Assembly: GCA_016787225.1 (NCBI GenBank)
Contig: JAEUUY010000027.1
Coordinates: 1-59,967, forward strand
Direction: 5' to 3'
Length of the DNA stretch: 59,967 nt
Source: Chitinophagales bacterium
GTDB lineage: Bacteria > Bacteroidota > Bacteroidia > Chitinophagales > JADJOU01
This document shows, piece by piece, positions 1 to 7,930 of this stretch. A program made the position numbers and the translations under genes. The first letter of the stretch is position 1. Every line of letters starts with the position of its first letter. The notes below the pieces were generated by a model. That model was given only the letters and a program-made list of their open reading frames with translations. It had not been told where the DNA came from and made no database searches.

Positions 1-145
1 ACCTTTTTTCTTTTGTTATCTTATATGTCAATGAACTCTTTTCTTTTCTCAATGTGCCTACCAGAAAGACTTACACTTTGATTTTTAACCCTGTCCGTTT
101 CCGAATGGGAGTGCAAAGATAAATACTTTTATTTTTTATAAACAA
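1..145 (-). promoter_or_regulatory. Probable rRNA operon promoter and leader, reading leftwards
   Basis: On the minus strand there is a Bacteroidota-type promoter: TTG at 145-143, a 21-base spacer and TATCTTTG at 121-114. It is followed by a leader with GCACTCCC and, at 36-20, GTTCATTGACATATAAG. A GTTC(T/A)TTGACATAT element close to the 16S start is what I know from Bacteroidota rRNA operon leaders, where it acts like a boxA antitermination site. The 16S gene itself would lie left of base 1 and is not visible, so the assignment rests on leader similarity from memory. Confidence 0.62.
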
Positions 146-168
146 GCTTTTTTTTAAATATTTATTCG

Positions 169-196
169 ACAGATAGGCAATATACTGTATATCTGT
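169..196. promoter_or_regulatory. Dyad between the rRNA-type promoter and aqpZ
   Basis: ACAGATA (169-175) and TATCTGT (190-196) form a perfect 7-base inverted repeat with a 14-base spacer, lying between two divergent promoters. It could be an operator or a chance dyad in AT-rich DNA. The rest of 146-301 shows only AT-rich sequence and the aqpZ promoter. Confidence 0.25.
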
Positions 197-270
197 AAGT
201 TAAAGGAGCGTTTTATTTTTTTAAACTATGAAATTTCAATTTTTGATTAGTAAATGTGAATATTATTCAA

Positions 271-278
271 TAAGTTTG
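271..278 (+). promoter_or_regulatory. -7 promoter box for aqpZ
   Basis: TAAGTTTG fits the Bacteroidota -7 consensus TAnnTTTG and lies 23 bases before the aqpZ start. The nearest TTG for a -33 element is at 243-245, a 25-base spacer, which is slightly long. Confidence 0.5.
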
Positions 279-301
279 CTTGTAACCATAAATTAAAAAA
301 T

Positions 302-994
302 ATGAAAAAATTAATTGCAGAATTTTTAGGCACCTTCTGGCTTGTGCTCGGAGGTTGTGGCAGTGCAGTATTAGCTGCAAAATTTGTGACTCCAGAAGGT
401 GTGCAGCTCGGGATCGGCTTCTTAGGTGTATCCTTGGCCTTTGGGTTAACAGTAGTAACAGGTGCTTATGCCTTTGGACCTATTTCAGGTGGACACTTTA
501 ATCCTGCCGTCAGCATTGGAGCATGGGTAGCAAATCGCCTAAACATCAAAGATTTATTCTCTTATATAGCATTTCAAATTACAGGAGCAATAGTTGCCGC
601 AATCGTTTTGTATATTATAGCTACAGGAAATGGAGGTAGTATAGGAGGATTTGCAACTAATGGATACGGTGCGGCATCTCCAGGTGGCTACTCCATGATG
701 GCGGCCATTGTTTGTGAATTTGTGATGACCTTTATCTTCTTAATAGTTATATTGTTTTCCACAGATGAGAAAGCGAATGGAAGTTTTGCAGGATTGACAA
801 TAGGTCTCACACTTACTTTAATCCACCTAATTAGTATTCCTGTTACTAACACGTCTGTCAATCCTGCGAGAAGCATCAGTCAAGCGGTTTTTGTAGGGGG
901 AGAAGCACTGAATCAACTTTGGCTATTTATTTTGGTACCTATCATTGGCGCAGCTTGTGCCGGATTTGTATATAAGTTGTTACGGGATAAATAA
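302..994 (+). CDS. aqpZ: Aquaporin Z, water channel
   Basis: A 230-residue inner-membrane water channel of the MIP family, almost the same length as E. coli AqpZ. Both NPA half-helix motifs are present, at residues 67-69 (GHFNPAV) and 187-189 (SVNPARS). The aromatic/arginine filter residues expected of a water-selective channel can be placed at F47, H175, T184 and R190, which argues against a glycerol facilitator. Hydrophobic segments cover most of the chain. It stands alone, divergent from the rRNA-type leader, with its own -7 box and an intrinsic terminator directly downstream. The start ATG at 302 precedes a typical [13 protein letters not shown]-terminus. Confidence 0.97.
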   Translation: MKKLIAEFLGTFWLVLGGCGSAVLAAKFVTPEGVQLGIGFLGVSLAFGLTVVTGAYAFGPISGGHFNPAVSIGAWVANRLNIKDLFSYIAFQITGAIVAAIVLYIIATGNGGSIGGFATNGYGAASPGGYSMMAAIVCEFVMTFIFLIVILFSTDEKANGSFAGLTIGLTLTLIHLISIPVTNTSVNPARSISQAVFVGGEALNQLWLFILVPIIGAACAGFVYKLLRDK

Positions 995-1022
995 TACTGT
1001 AAGAATTTTGATAATGATACTT

Positions 1023-1049
1023 AAGGCTCTATTGATAAAATAGAGCCTT
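1023..1049 (+). terminator. Intrinsic terminator after aqpZ
   Basis: AAGGCTCTAT (1023-1032) pairs perfectly with ATAGAGCCTT (1040-1049) around a 7-base loop, followed by an AT/T-rich tail (TTTAATTTT). Confidence 0.8.
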
Positions 1050-1074
1050 TTAATTTTAATCAAGCTAATTTTAT

Positions 1075-1082
1075 TACTTTTG
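1075..1082 (+). promoter_or_regulatory. -7 promoter box for the mevalonate genes
   Basis: TACTTTTG matches TAnnTTTG, 37 bases before the HMG-CoA reductase start and just after the aqpZ terminator. No clear -33 TTG is seen at the expected distance. Confidence 0.45.
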
Positions 1083-1119
1083 CATAAAAGAAATTTCAAA
1101 TTCTTTTATAAACCAATCT

Positions 1120-2454
1120 ATGCGGAAAGTAAGCAGTTTTTCTAAACTATCAAAATATGAGAAAATATCTTGGCTTGCCAAGAATTTTTTATATGAGAGT
1201 CCAGTTGATGTCATAAATAACTTTGCTGGCTTTTGGTATGATAATGTAGAAATACAGAAACAATTTGATGGATTTAGCGAAAACACGATTTCCAATTTTC
1301 ATTTACCGTTCGGTGTAGCACCAAACTTTCTCATAGATGGTAAGGACTATGTCATACCGATGGTTACTGAGGAGAGTTCTGTAGTGGCCGCTGTATCGAA
1401 TGCTGCCAAATTTTGGATGGAACGGGGAGGGATAACAGCAAAAGTTATAGACACTCAGAAACTGGGTCAAGTACATTTTTTCTTTGGAGGCTCTTCTGCT
1501 AAGTTGAAGACCTTTTTTGAAGCTCAAAAGAAGGATTTAATCCTATCTGTTGCGGACCTCACTGCTAACATGGAAAAACGAGGAGGAGGCTTATTGAACT
1601 TAGATCTTTTGGATATGACATCTCTTGAGCCAAACTATTATCAGTTTAAAGTGGCTTTTGAAACTTGTGATAGTATGGGAGCGAATTTTATTAACTCTGT
1701 ATTGGAACGACTAGGTAGTGAGTTTAGAAAAATGGTGGCTGCCAGTGATAAATTCACTCCTGACGAGACCATAGAAATCAATATGTGTATTCTCTCAAAC
1801 TATACCCCAGACTGTCTAGTGGAGGCCAGTGTGAGTTGTAAAATCGAAGATTTAGGAATCGTTAATGGATTTGCACCACAGCATTTCGCTGATAAATTTA
1901 CCAAGGCTGTGCGGATAGCAGAAATTGATGTTCATAGAGCTACGACACATAACAAGGGAATATTAAATGGAATAGATTCACTCGTTATAGCCACAGGTAA
2001 TGATTTTCGTGCGGTAGAGAGTTGTATTCATACCTATGCTGCTAGAGATGGACAATATCGCAGTTTATCGAAAGCTTGGATAGATAAAGATATGTTTCAT
2101 TTTAGTTTAAGATTCCCAATAGCCTTGGGGACAGTAGGAGGTTTAACATCGCTGCATCCATTAGCAAAAACATCCCTTCAAATTTTAGGGAATCCCAGTG
2201 CAAAAGAACTTATGAAAATAGCAGCGGCAGTTGGCTTGATGCAGAATTTCGCAGCAGTGCGAAGCCTGACCACTACGGGAATACAACTGGGACATATGAA
2301 AATGCATCTCACGAATATTATAGCTGAATTGAAAGCGAATTTGGATGAAGCAAAACAAATAGAAACCTACTTTGCTGATAAGGTAATTTCCGTGAGTGAA
2401 GTCAGAAACTATTTACAAAAATTAAGAGAATCTATTTCTCCTAAAACAGTTTAA
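1120..2454 (+). CDS. Hydroxymethylglutaryl-CoA reductase, class II
   Basis: A 444-residue soluble enzyme interconverting HMG-CoA and mevalonate. The class II (Pseudomonas mevalonii-like) form is recognised by TEESSVVAA (E84), CDSMGANFIN (residues 183-192), THNKGILNG (K279), TGNDFRAVE (D295) and LGHMKMH (H392); these are the expected catalytic Glu, Lys, Asp and His. There is no membrane anchor. The family name in databases is often degradative, but its position directly upstream of a GHMP kinase suggests biosynthetic use in the mevalonate route to isoprenoids, as in other Bacteroidota. The stop overlaps the next start (TAATG), implying translational coupling. A promoter box lies at 1075-1082. 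Confidence 0.95.
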   Translation: MRKVSSFSKLSKYEKISWLAKNFLYESPVDVINNFAGFWYDNVEIQKQFDGFSENTISNFHLPFGVAPNFLIDGKDYVIPMVTEESSVVAAVSNAAKFWMERGGITAKVIDTQKLGQVHFFFGGSSAKLKTFFEAQKKDLILSVADLTANMEKRGGGLLNLDLLDMTSLEPNYYQFKVAFETCDSMGANFINSVLERLGSEFRKMVAASDKFTPDETIEINMCILSNYTPDCLVEASVSCKIEDLGIVNGFAPQHFADKFTKAVRIAEIDVHRATTHNKGILNGIDSLVIATGNDFRAVESCIHTYAARDGQYRSLSKAWIDKDMFHFSLRFPIALGTVGGLTSLHPLAKTSLQILGNPSAKELMKIAAAVGLMQNFAAVRSLTTTGIQLGHMKMHLTNIIAELKANLDEAKQIETYFADKVISVSEVRNYLQKLRESISPKTV

Positions 2455-3338
2455 TGATTCAGGAATTGCTTTATCAAAAAAAAGCAAATGGTAAGCTCCT
2501 TATTACGGGAGAATATTTTGTTTTAGATGGAGCCACCTCATTAGCTATTCCCTCGAGATATGGTCAAACCTTAACAGTAAAGTCTTCGCCAGATTTTTCT
2601 TGGAAGTCTTACGATTCTTTAGGCAATTTATGGATAAAATTAACTGATGAAAGAGCTAATTCTGATAGCGGAAAGAAGTTAATGGAGATTTTACATTCCA
2701 TTGATGGATTTGAGTTGAAAAATTCCTTCGAAATGGAGATGGATTTTCCACGTGATTGGGGATTGGGTTCTAGCTCGACTCTCATTGCATTGTTAGCTGA
2801 TTTTTTCAAGGTGAATCCTTACGAACTTAATGAGAGGATGTTTAAAGGGTCGGGATATGATATCGCTTGTGCATTTTCTCAAACGCCAATTTTATATTCT
2901 AATCAAAGTAAATTTAATCCACAAATTCACTCTATCCAAATTTCTGATACAATTAAACAACACTGCTATTTTGTATATTTAAATAAAAAACAAGACTCAA
3001 GAGAGGGCATTCAATTGTATAGAAAATTAGGTAAAGAAAAGTCTACTTTTATCCATGAAATTTCTTCAATTACTAAAGAACTAATAGAGAAACAAAATTT
3101 GCAAGATTGGGTTTATTTGCTAGGGAAACATGAAGAAATAGTTTCAAGGACACTGTCTTTGCCAAGAGCTGCAGATATTGTTTTAAAAGGTCTCCCATTT
3201 TTTTCTAAATCGCTAGGAGCATGGGGGGGTGATTTTGCTATGATATTGACGGAGGATAGTATAGAAAATGTAAAAAAGGAGTTATTTAATAATAAAATAG
3301 ATATGGTGTTTAACTATCAAGAATTATTTTTAAAATAG
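2454..3338 (+). CDS. GHMP kinase, probably mevalonate-pathway kinase
   Basis: A 294-residue GHMP-superfamily kinase. The glycine/serine ATP-binding motif WGLGSSST is at residues 102-109 and a GYDIACAFS stretch is near 131-139. The N-terminus (KANGKLLITGEYFVLDGA) is the usual substrate-side strand of mevalonate-type kinases. The gene overlaps the HMG-CoA reductase stop by one base, so it most likely phosphorylates mevalonate or phosphomevalonate; sequence alone does not separate these. The closing glycine-rich motif SLGAWGGDF is present near the C-terminus. Its own stop overlaps the next start (TAGTG). Confidence 0.85.
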   Translation: MIQELLYQKKANGKLLITGEYFVLDGATSLAIPSRYGQTLTVKSSPDFSWKSYDSLGNLWIKLTDERANSDSGKKLMEILHSIDGFELKNSFEMEMDFPRDWGLGSSSTLIALLADFFKVNPYELNERMFKGSGYDIACAFSQTPILYSNQSKFNPQIHSIQISDTIKQHCYFVYLNKKQDSREGIQLYRKLGKEKSTFIHEISSITKELIEKQNLQDWVYLLGKHEEIVSRTLSLPRAADIVLKGLPFFSKSLGAWGGDFAMILTEDSIENVKKELFNNKIDMVFNYQELFLK

Positions 3339-3949
3339 TGAATTGTATAAAAATATTAATTGCTGTTTTAATTATTATAGGTAGTTTTCAGATTTCTGCA
3401 CAAGAGAATACAAAAAGCAATTTGAATAATAACCTTGGGATAAAGTTGTTTAATACAAATGAAATTGGTAAAGGATTTGGAGTTCAATATGAAAGAAGAC
3501 TTCATGGAACATCAGTTGTTTCATTTGTATTTCCTATAGATTTGGCATTGAATTTTAACAATGAAGGAGTTTTTGGTAAAATTTCTGGTTGGGATATTAA
3601 TCCGGGAATAAGAATTAATTTAGGAAAACCAGTAAGCAATTATTTTTATTTTAGTTCTAATTTATTAGTTGGTTCAAGCAATAATGTCATACAAGGATAT
3701 GATTTTAATCAAATGAAAGAAGTTAAAATCAATTTAAATAGGTTTCAATTCATTCCTAATTTGAATATCGGAGTGAAGGGTCATTTCTCAAAAAGAGTCA
3801 ATTTTAACCTTGAATTGGGACTTGGATATAGAATTATTGATAAAATCACATTGGATAATAAACCAAATGCGATATATAGTGAGTTAGACATTCCTGTAGA
3901 TGCTAAATATTCACCTAGTTTGTTTTTTGGTCTTGGCTATAACTTCTAA
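3338..3949 (+). CDS. Small exported outer-membrane-like beta-barrel protein
   Basis: A 203-residue protein starting at GTG 3338, which overlaps the kinase stop by one base. An N-terminal signal peptide is clear (hydrophobic residues 5-17, then ISAQ), after which the chain shows alternating strand-like segments and ends in SLFFGLGYNF, a C-terminal aromatic typical of outer-membrane barrels. I do not recognise a specific family. Coupling to two mevalonate-pathway genes is unexpected for an envelope protein and may only reflect shared transcription. Codon use is AT-rich like the neighbours. Confidence 0.7.
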   Translation: MNCIKILIAVLIIIGSFQISAQENTKSNLNNNLGIKLFNTNEIGKGFGVQYERRLHGTSVVSFVFPIDLALNFNNEGVFGKISGWDINPGIRINLGKPVSNYFYFSSNLLVGSSNNVIQGYDFNQMKEVKINLNRFQFIPNLNIGVKGHFSKRVNFNLELGLGYRIIDKITLDNKPNAIYSELDIPVDAKYSPSLFFGLGYNF

Positions 3950-3968
3950 TTAAAAGTTAGTTTCTTAC

Positions 3969-3976
3969 TATCTTTG
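3969..3976 (+). promoter_or_regulatory. -7 promoter box for the DedA gene
   Basis: TATCTTTG fits the Bacteroidota -7 consensus exactly and lies 16 bases before the TTG start at 3993. This supports a short leader and the TTG start. No -33 TTG at the right distance. Confidence 0.5.
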
Positions 3977-3992
3977 TCCAAACTATTATATT

Positions 3993-4640
3993 TTGGAATT
4001 AATACATTTTTTATTAGAATTTTTAAAGGATCCATTGACCGTATTGCAGATGTTTATTGCACAGTATGGTACTTTAGTTTATGCCATATTGTTTTTAATC
4101 ATTTTTGTGGAAACGGGAGTTGTAGTCATGCCTTTGCTACCGGGCGATTCATTATTGTTTTCTGTAGGGCTTATAGCTGCTACTACAGGAGAAATAAATA
4201 TTTATTTCATAATCCCACTTCTCATTTTAGCTGCCTTAATTGGAGATAATGTCAATTATTTTATAGGTAAAAAATTTGGTGATTTTATTCAGGAGAAGGA
4301 AAAGATACTCTTTCTAAAGAAGGAGCATATCGAAGAAACAGAAAAATATTTTGAAAAATACGGCACGAAAACCGTCATTCTCGCGCGTTATATACCTATC
4401 GTGCGCACTATAGCTCCTTTTGTAGCAGGTGCTGGTGAGATGAAATATAGAACCTATTTAACCTATTGTTTTATTGGTGCTTGCCTTTGGGTATGTTCTA
4501 TTACGCTCTTAGGTTATTTTCTTGGCAATATTCCTTTCATTAAATATAATTTCGAAAAAGTAGTATTAGGTATTGTTTTTGTCTCTGTTTTACCTATAGT
4601 GATTAAGGTATTTCAAGCAAAATTTAGTAAATCAAAGTAG
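3993..4640 (+). CDS. DedA family membrane protein
   Basis: A 215-residue polytopic membrane protein of the DedA/SNARE-associated family, now linked to lipid-carrier or phospholipid flipping. Typical features are the ETGVVVMPLLPGDSLLF segment (residues 41-57), GDNVNYFIGKKFG (about 84-96) and the conserved basic stretch ILARYIPIVRTIAPFVAGAG (about 130-149). The start is TTG at 3993; it gives the usual MELIHFLLEFL N-terminus and sits just behind a -7 box. An internal ATG would remove this conserved beginning. The next gene follows after 9 bases. Confidence 0.9.
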   Translation: MELIHFLLEFLKDPLTVLQMFIAQYGTLVYAILFLIIFVETGVVVMPLLPGDSLLFSVGLIAATTGEINIYFIIPLLILAALIGDNVNYFIGKKFGDFIQEKEKILFLKKEHIEETEKYFEKYGTKTVILARYIPIVRTIAPFVAGAGEMKYRTYLTYCFIGACLWVCSITLLGYFLGNIPFIKYNFEKVVLGIVFVSVLPIVIKVFQAKFSKSK

Positions 4641-4649
4641 TATTTTTTC

Positions 4650-5216
4650 ATGCGCATTATAGGAATTACAGGTACAATAGGCGCAGGGAAAGGAACTGTG
4701 GTGGAGTACTTGGTCGCTAAATATAAATTTAAACATTACTCTGTGCGAAATTATTTAACCCGAATATTGGAAGCGCAAGGTTTAGAACCAAATAGAGATC
4801 ACCTCACAGAACTAGCGAATGCATTGCGAGCTAAGAATAATTCTCCGAGCTTTATCATTGAAGAATTGTACAAGGAAGCTACTCTAGATGGAGGCAATGC
4901 TATTATTGAAAGCATACGAACGACGGGGGAGATTGAAAAATTAAAGTCGTTCGGTAATTTCATTTTATTAGCAGTAGATGCGGATCAGGATGTGCGTTAT
5001 CAAAGAGCATTTGCCAGAAAAAGCCCAACCGATAAAATTAGTTTCGAAAAATTTCAGGCAGATGAAGCCCGTGAAATGACCTCGAATAATCCTAATAATC
5101 AAAATCTATCGAGTTGTATTCAAATGGCAGATTGTATTATATTGAATAATAAAGGATTGGTGGAATTACACGAAAATGTGGATAAGCTTATGTTACAGCT
5201 AACCAATTCATGCTGA
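4650..5216 (+). CDS. P-loop nucleotide kinase-like protein
   Basis: A 188-residue protein opening with a Walker A loop (GTIGAGKGT, residues 7-15). The layout resembles dephospho-CoA kinase and adenylate-kinase-like proteins: a lid-like basic segment RYQRAFARKSPTDK near 110-123, then a C-terminal ADCIILNNKGLVELHENVDKL region. The substrate cannot be named; the genome should also carry ordinary coaE and adk genes, so this is probably an additional kinase of the archaeal/UPF0200-like type. It follows the DedA gene closely and may be cotranscribed with it. Confidence 0.75.
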   Translation: MRIIGITGTIGAGKGTVVEYLVAKYKFKHYSVRNYLTRILEAQGLEPNRDHLTELANALRAKNNSPSFIIEELYKEATLDGGNAIIESIRTTGEIEKLKSFGNFILLAVDADQDVRYQRAFARKSPTDKISFEKFQADEAREMTSNNPNNQNLSSCIQMADCIILNNKGLVELHENVDKLMLQLTNSC

Positions 5217-5305
5217 TACTAAATAGGTTATATTGTTTTCTAACATAAATAAAAAATAACTTGTTAATTTTATGTGAAAAACTTAAAGATTTAAGAAATC
5301 TGTAT

Positions 5306-5313
5306 TAAATTTG
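5306..5313 (+). promoter_or_regulatory. -7 promoter box for the roadblock-like pair
   Basis: TAAATTTG matches TAnnTTTG, 28 bases before the ATG at 5341. No TTG at the usual -33 distance. The remaining bases of 5217-5340 are AT-rich without other structure. Confidence 0.45.
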
Positions 5314-5340
5314 CCCAACCAAGTTTAGAGGAATAAATTT

Positions 5341-5712
5341 ATGAATATAAAAAGGCTAAATAATTCGGTAGAAATGCTCAAAGAATATCTAGGTGATTCT
5401 TTGGTGGCATGTGATATATGGATGACTAATACTGGTCAGTCTATAGCAGGGTATAACACACAGCCTAAAGCAACTGCTCTATTTGAACAGGTGACTTCTT
5501 TCTTAAAAAAGGCATTGATGGGTGCGGGTTTTCCTCCATTGGAGAAGTACTATATGCTAGACTGTGAAGGGGATAGTATGATATTAGTACTTCAGTTTGA
5601 AAAGTATCAATGGGGTATGCTTGTAGCTAAAAGTAAAATACAGCTTGGTTTACTACTCAATGTAATAATTCCAAATGTATCTGAGGAGTTCCTCGAGGCT
5701 ATAAAAAGTTAG
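5341..5712 (+). CDS. Roadblock/LC7-like small protein (copy A)
   Basis: A 123-residue soluble protein. A helix, an antiparallel strand pair (SLVACDIWMTNTGQSIAGYN), a helix (TALFEQVTSFLKKALMGAG) and further strands (MILVLQFEKYQWGMLVAK) fit the roadblock/longin-type fold that works as a dimeric scaffold or regulator of small GTPases. The assignment is by pattern, not by a diagnostic motif. The next gene encodes a clear paralog, so the two may form a heterodimer. No GTPase gene is visible nearby, which is the partner usually expected. Confidence 0.55.
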   Translation: MNIKRLNNSVEMLKEYLGDSLVACDIWMTNTGQSIAGYNTQPKATALFEQVTSFLKKALMGAGFPPLEKYYMLDCEGDSMILVLQFEKYQWGMLVAKSKIQLGLLLNVIIPNVSEEFLEAIKS

Positions 5713-5819
5713 AGCTAGATTTATTTTTTATATTTTCACCTATCCCACTTTTTTGGTGGTGGGTGTATATGAAATGATAATCATGAGTTGGAAGATTTAA
5801 TAGAAATAGCCTAGTCCCT

Positions 5820-6242
5820 TTGATAACCAGTTTTTTTAAGAATTTAGTATATCAATCAAGAAAAGATCCTTCTGCGTTTTTTAAAGACGCACAGTTAGGT
5901 ATGATACTAGACAAACTCAAGAGTGAAATGCAGGAAGGACTCATATCCTGTTTGATTATCAAGAGAAGCAATAAAGAGTTATTAGCTAGCTATAATTCGC
6001 AGGAAAATATGATACCATTGTTTCATAATATTACAAGTTTCTTGGAACATGCACTTATTGCAGCTTCTTTTCCCAGACTATCTAATTCTTATAAAATATA
6101 TCTTAAAAACAACATAGTTCTCATTAACTTTTTAATTAAGGATATTCAAATCAGTTTAGTAGCTAATGGAGATATCGCAAATCTGGGTCTTATAGAGCAA
6201 ATCACCCTACCAGAAATTCGAGAAGTATTATTAGAATCGTAA
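5820..6242 (+). CDS. Roadblock/LC7-like small protein (copy B)
   Basis: A 140-residue paralog of the preceding gene: LISCLIIKRSNKELLASYN, PLFHNITSFLEHALIAASF and INFLIKDIQISLVANGD align block for block with copy A, at low identity. Copy B carries an extra ~25 residues at the N-terminus. The start is uncertain: TTG at 5820 is the longest choice, and no in-frame ATG lies upstream. The 107-base gap from copy A holds no clear promoter. The gene ends 11 bases before a convergent gene. Confidence 0.55.
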   Translation: MITSFFKNLVYQSRKDPSAFFKDAQLGMILDKLKSEMQEGLISCLIIKRSNKELLASYNSQENMIPLFHNITSFLEHALIAASFPRLSNSYKIYLKNNIVLINFLIKDIQISLVANGDIANLGLIEQITLPEIREVLLES

Positions 6243-6253
6243 AATATTGGGGC

Positions 6254-7663
6254 CTAATAAAATTCTTCGATTTTCTTAAGCAGCCATTCCTTTTCGACTA
6301 CTGTGGAAGAGTTTACTTTTTGATATAGCTTTTTGAAAAATGGCTTATTGTTTTCTAACCTGTGCTTTTGAAGCATTTTTACATATTTAATAAAATGTAC
6401 ATTGTTTTCAACTCTTTGTTTTGTGAACTCTTTGTTACGATTTAAAAATTGATTTAAACTCAAACAGCAACTAATAAGCGGCATTTCGTCATTGAGCTCA
6501 TAATAACATTTTATAAGGAGTATCCGACCTGTTGATGCATAAAAAGAGTCTTCATAAGTCACTTTCAGTAGTTGCCTCATAGCACTTTTATAGTCTCCTT
6601 TTTCAAAGAAAATTCTTGCATAATTAAAATTAAATGTATTCTCTTGGTCACTTGTTTTGACAAATTTTGAAAAGTTTGAAACAAAATTCTCCGCCCAGTC
6701 TATTTGATTAAGCTGGAGTGCGGTGTAAACAATATTCCTGAAGTTCACAGATTCTATGTCGCCTTCTAATTTAAAAAAAATAATTTCACATTTATAGATC
6801 TCAAATAGATGCTCTAAAAATTCAGTTTTTCCGCTATTTATAAAACCTATACAAAGGGTTTCACTAAATGATAAGAGAGCTTTATAATTAATTTCAAAAG
6901 GAATGTTTGAGTTTAATAATAATTGTTTCAAATCATAAAAAGCTTGAATATTATTGTCACGAGAAATGAGATATACTAGTAAATATGCTTTCATTACATC
7001 ATCTTGATCATCAAACGTTTCCAGCATTTCATTTACGATACGTACTTCATGAGAATTATTTATCTCGTTCTTAAACTTTTGGGTGAAAGTAAGATAACGA
7101 CACTGCATATCTAGTGTTTGAAAGGAGTTTAACTTCCTCTGAGCCTTAAATACTAGTTCATAATATTTCTTTTTTTGATTGAGATCTTGATTTTGTTCAA
7201 GATAAATATAGTTTAATTTTTTTAAGGTAAAACAATAATCATACTCTAGATATTCCTCATAAGATCTAAATTTAAAATCAGGCTCTGAATGAAAGAAAAT
7301 GGAGTGATTTTTTGCTAATTTTAATTCTGAATAATAACGAGTTAGTACATTTAAATTGAGCAACGGTAAATTATCAATTTCCTTTATCACTAGATATTTT
7401 TCTATTAGTTTGACTAATTTAGTGAAAAACACACGAAGCTTGACATCGGAATACTTTTCTCTTTGTCCGAAAACCGTTCGATAAACTACATTTTTATCCA
7501 AACCTTTCTCAAATGGATATAATTCGGATAAACATAAATGTGTAGCTAAAACAATCTCACTTTGGTTAAATATAGTACAAGAAAGAAATGAGGTAATATT
7601 TTCTAAGTCTTTTTTACTTAGGCTTAGGTAAAGTTCTTCTATTTTGCTAGATTTTCCACTCAT
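6254..7663 (-). CDS. Uncharacterised helical (TPR-like) protein
   Basis: A 469-residue protein without signal peptide or membrane segment. It is rich in Leu, Lys, Asn and Tyr, and predicted by eye to be almost entirely helical, with repeated aromatic/leucine helix pairs such as FNYARIFFEKGDYKSAMRQL near residues 343-362, which looks like a tetratricopeptide unit. The pattern continues through most of the chain, suggesting a solenoid scaffold. I do not recognise the family. It is transcribed alone; upstream (minus strand) TAGTTTTG at 7735-7728 could be its -7 box. Confidence 0.6.
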   Translation of the reverse strand: MSGKSSKIEELYLSLSKKDLENITSFLSCTIFNQSEIVLATHLCLSELYPFEKGLDKNVVYRTVFGQREKYSDVKLRVFFTKLVKLIEKYLVIKEIDNLPLLNLNVLTRYYSELKLAKNHSIFFHSEPDFKFRSYEEYLEYDYCFTLKKLNYIYLEQNQDLNQKKKYYELVFKAQRKLNSFQTLDMQCRYLTFTQKFKNEINNSHEVRIVNEMLETFDDQDDVMKAYLLVYLISRDNNIQAFYDLKQLLLNSNIPFEINYKALLSFSETLCIGFINSGKTEFLEHLFEIYKCEIIFFKLEGDIESVNFRNIVYTALQLNQIDWAENFVSNFSKFVKTSDQENTFNFNYARIFFEKGDYKSAMRQLLKVTYEDSFYASTGRILLIKCYYELNDEMPLISCCLSLNQFLNRNKEFTKQRVENNVHFIKYVKMLQKHRLENNKPFFKKLYQKVNSSTVVEKEWLLKKIEEFY

Positions 7664-7803
7664 GATAATAAAATTAAAATTCTGATTACAAAAAAAATAA
7701 ATTCTAAAGAATCATAATTATTAAGATCAAAACTAAATGAAATATTTCATTAACATAATAAATTGTCAAAGTGTTGTATATCAATGTGTAAAATTACATT
7801 GAA

Positions 7804-7836
7804 TTGCAACTTAATCTTAACAAGTCGCTATTTTTG
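7804..7836 (+). promoter_or_regulatory. Promoter of the dockerin-like gene
   Basis: TTG at 7804-7806, 22-base spacer, TATTTTTG at 7829-7836: both elements of the Bacteroidota consensus at normal spacing. Transcription would begin near 7842, giving a leader of about 90 bases to the ATG at 7931. The rest of 7664-7803 is AT-rich with no gene. Confidence 0.65.
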
Positions 7837-7930
7837 TATTAGATTTTGAGTGATAATATACCGATATTTGTATCAGAAAAAGAAAATAACACAAATTGAC
7901 TCATTTCCTAAACCAGAAAAACTCAGGCGT

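Noticed and set aside
3974-4249. Alternative plus-strand frame over the start of the DedA gene
   Set aside because: Product is Cys/Phe/His-rich and without family character, while the overlapping frame encodes a clear DedA protein.
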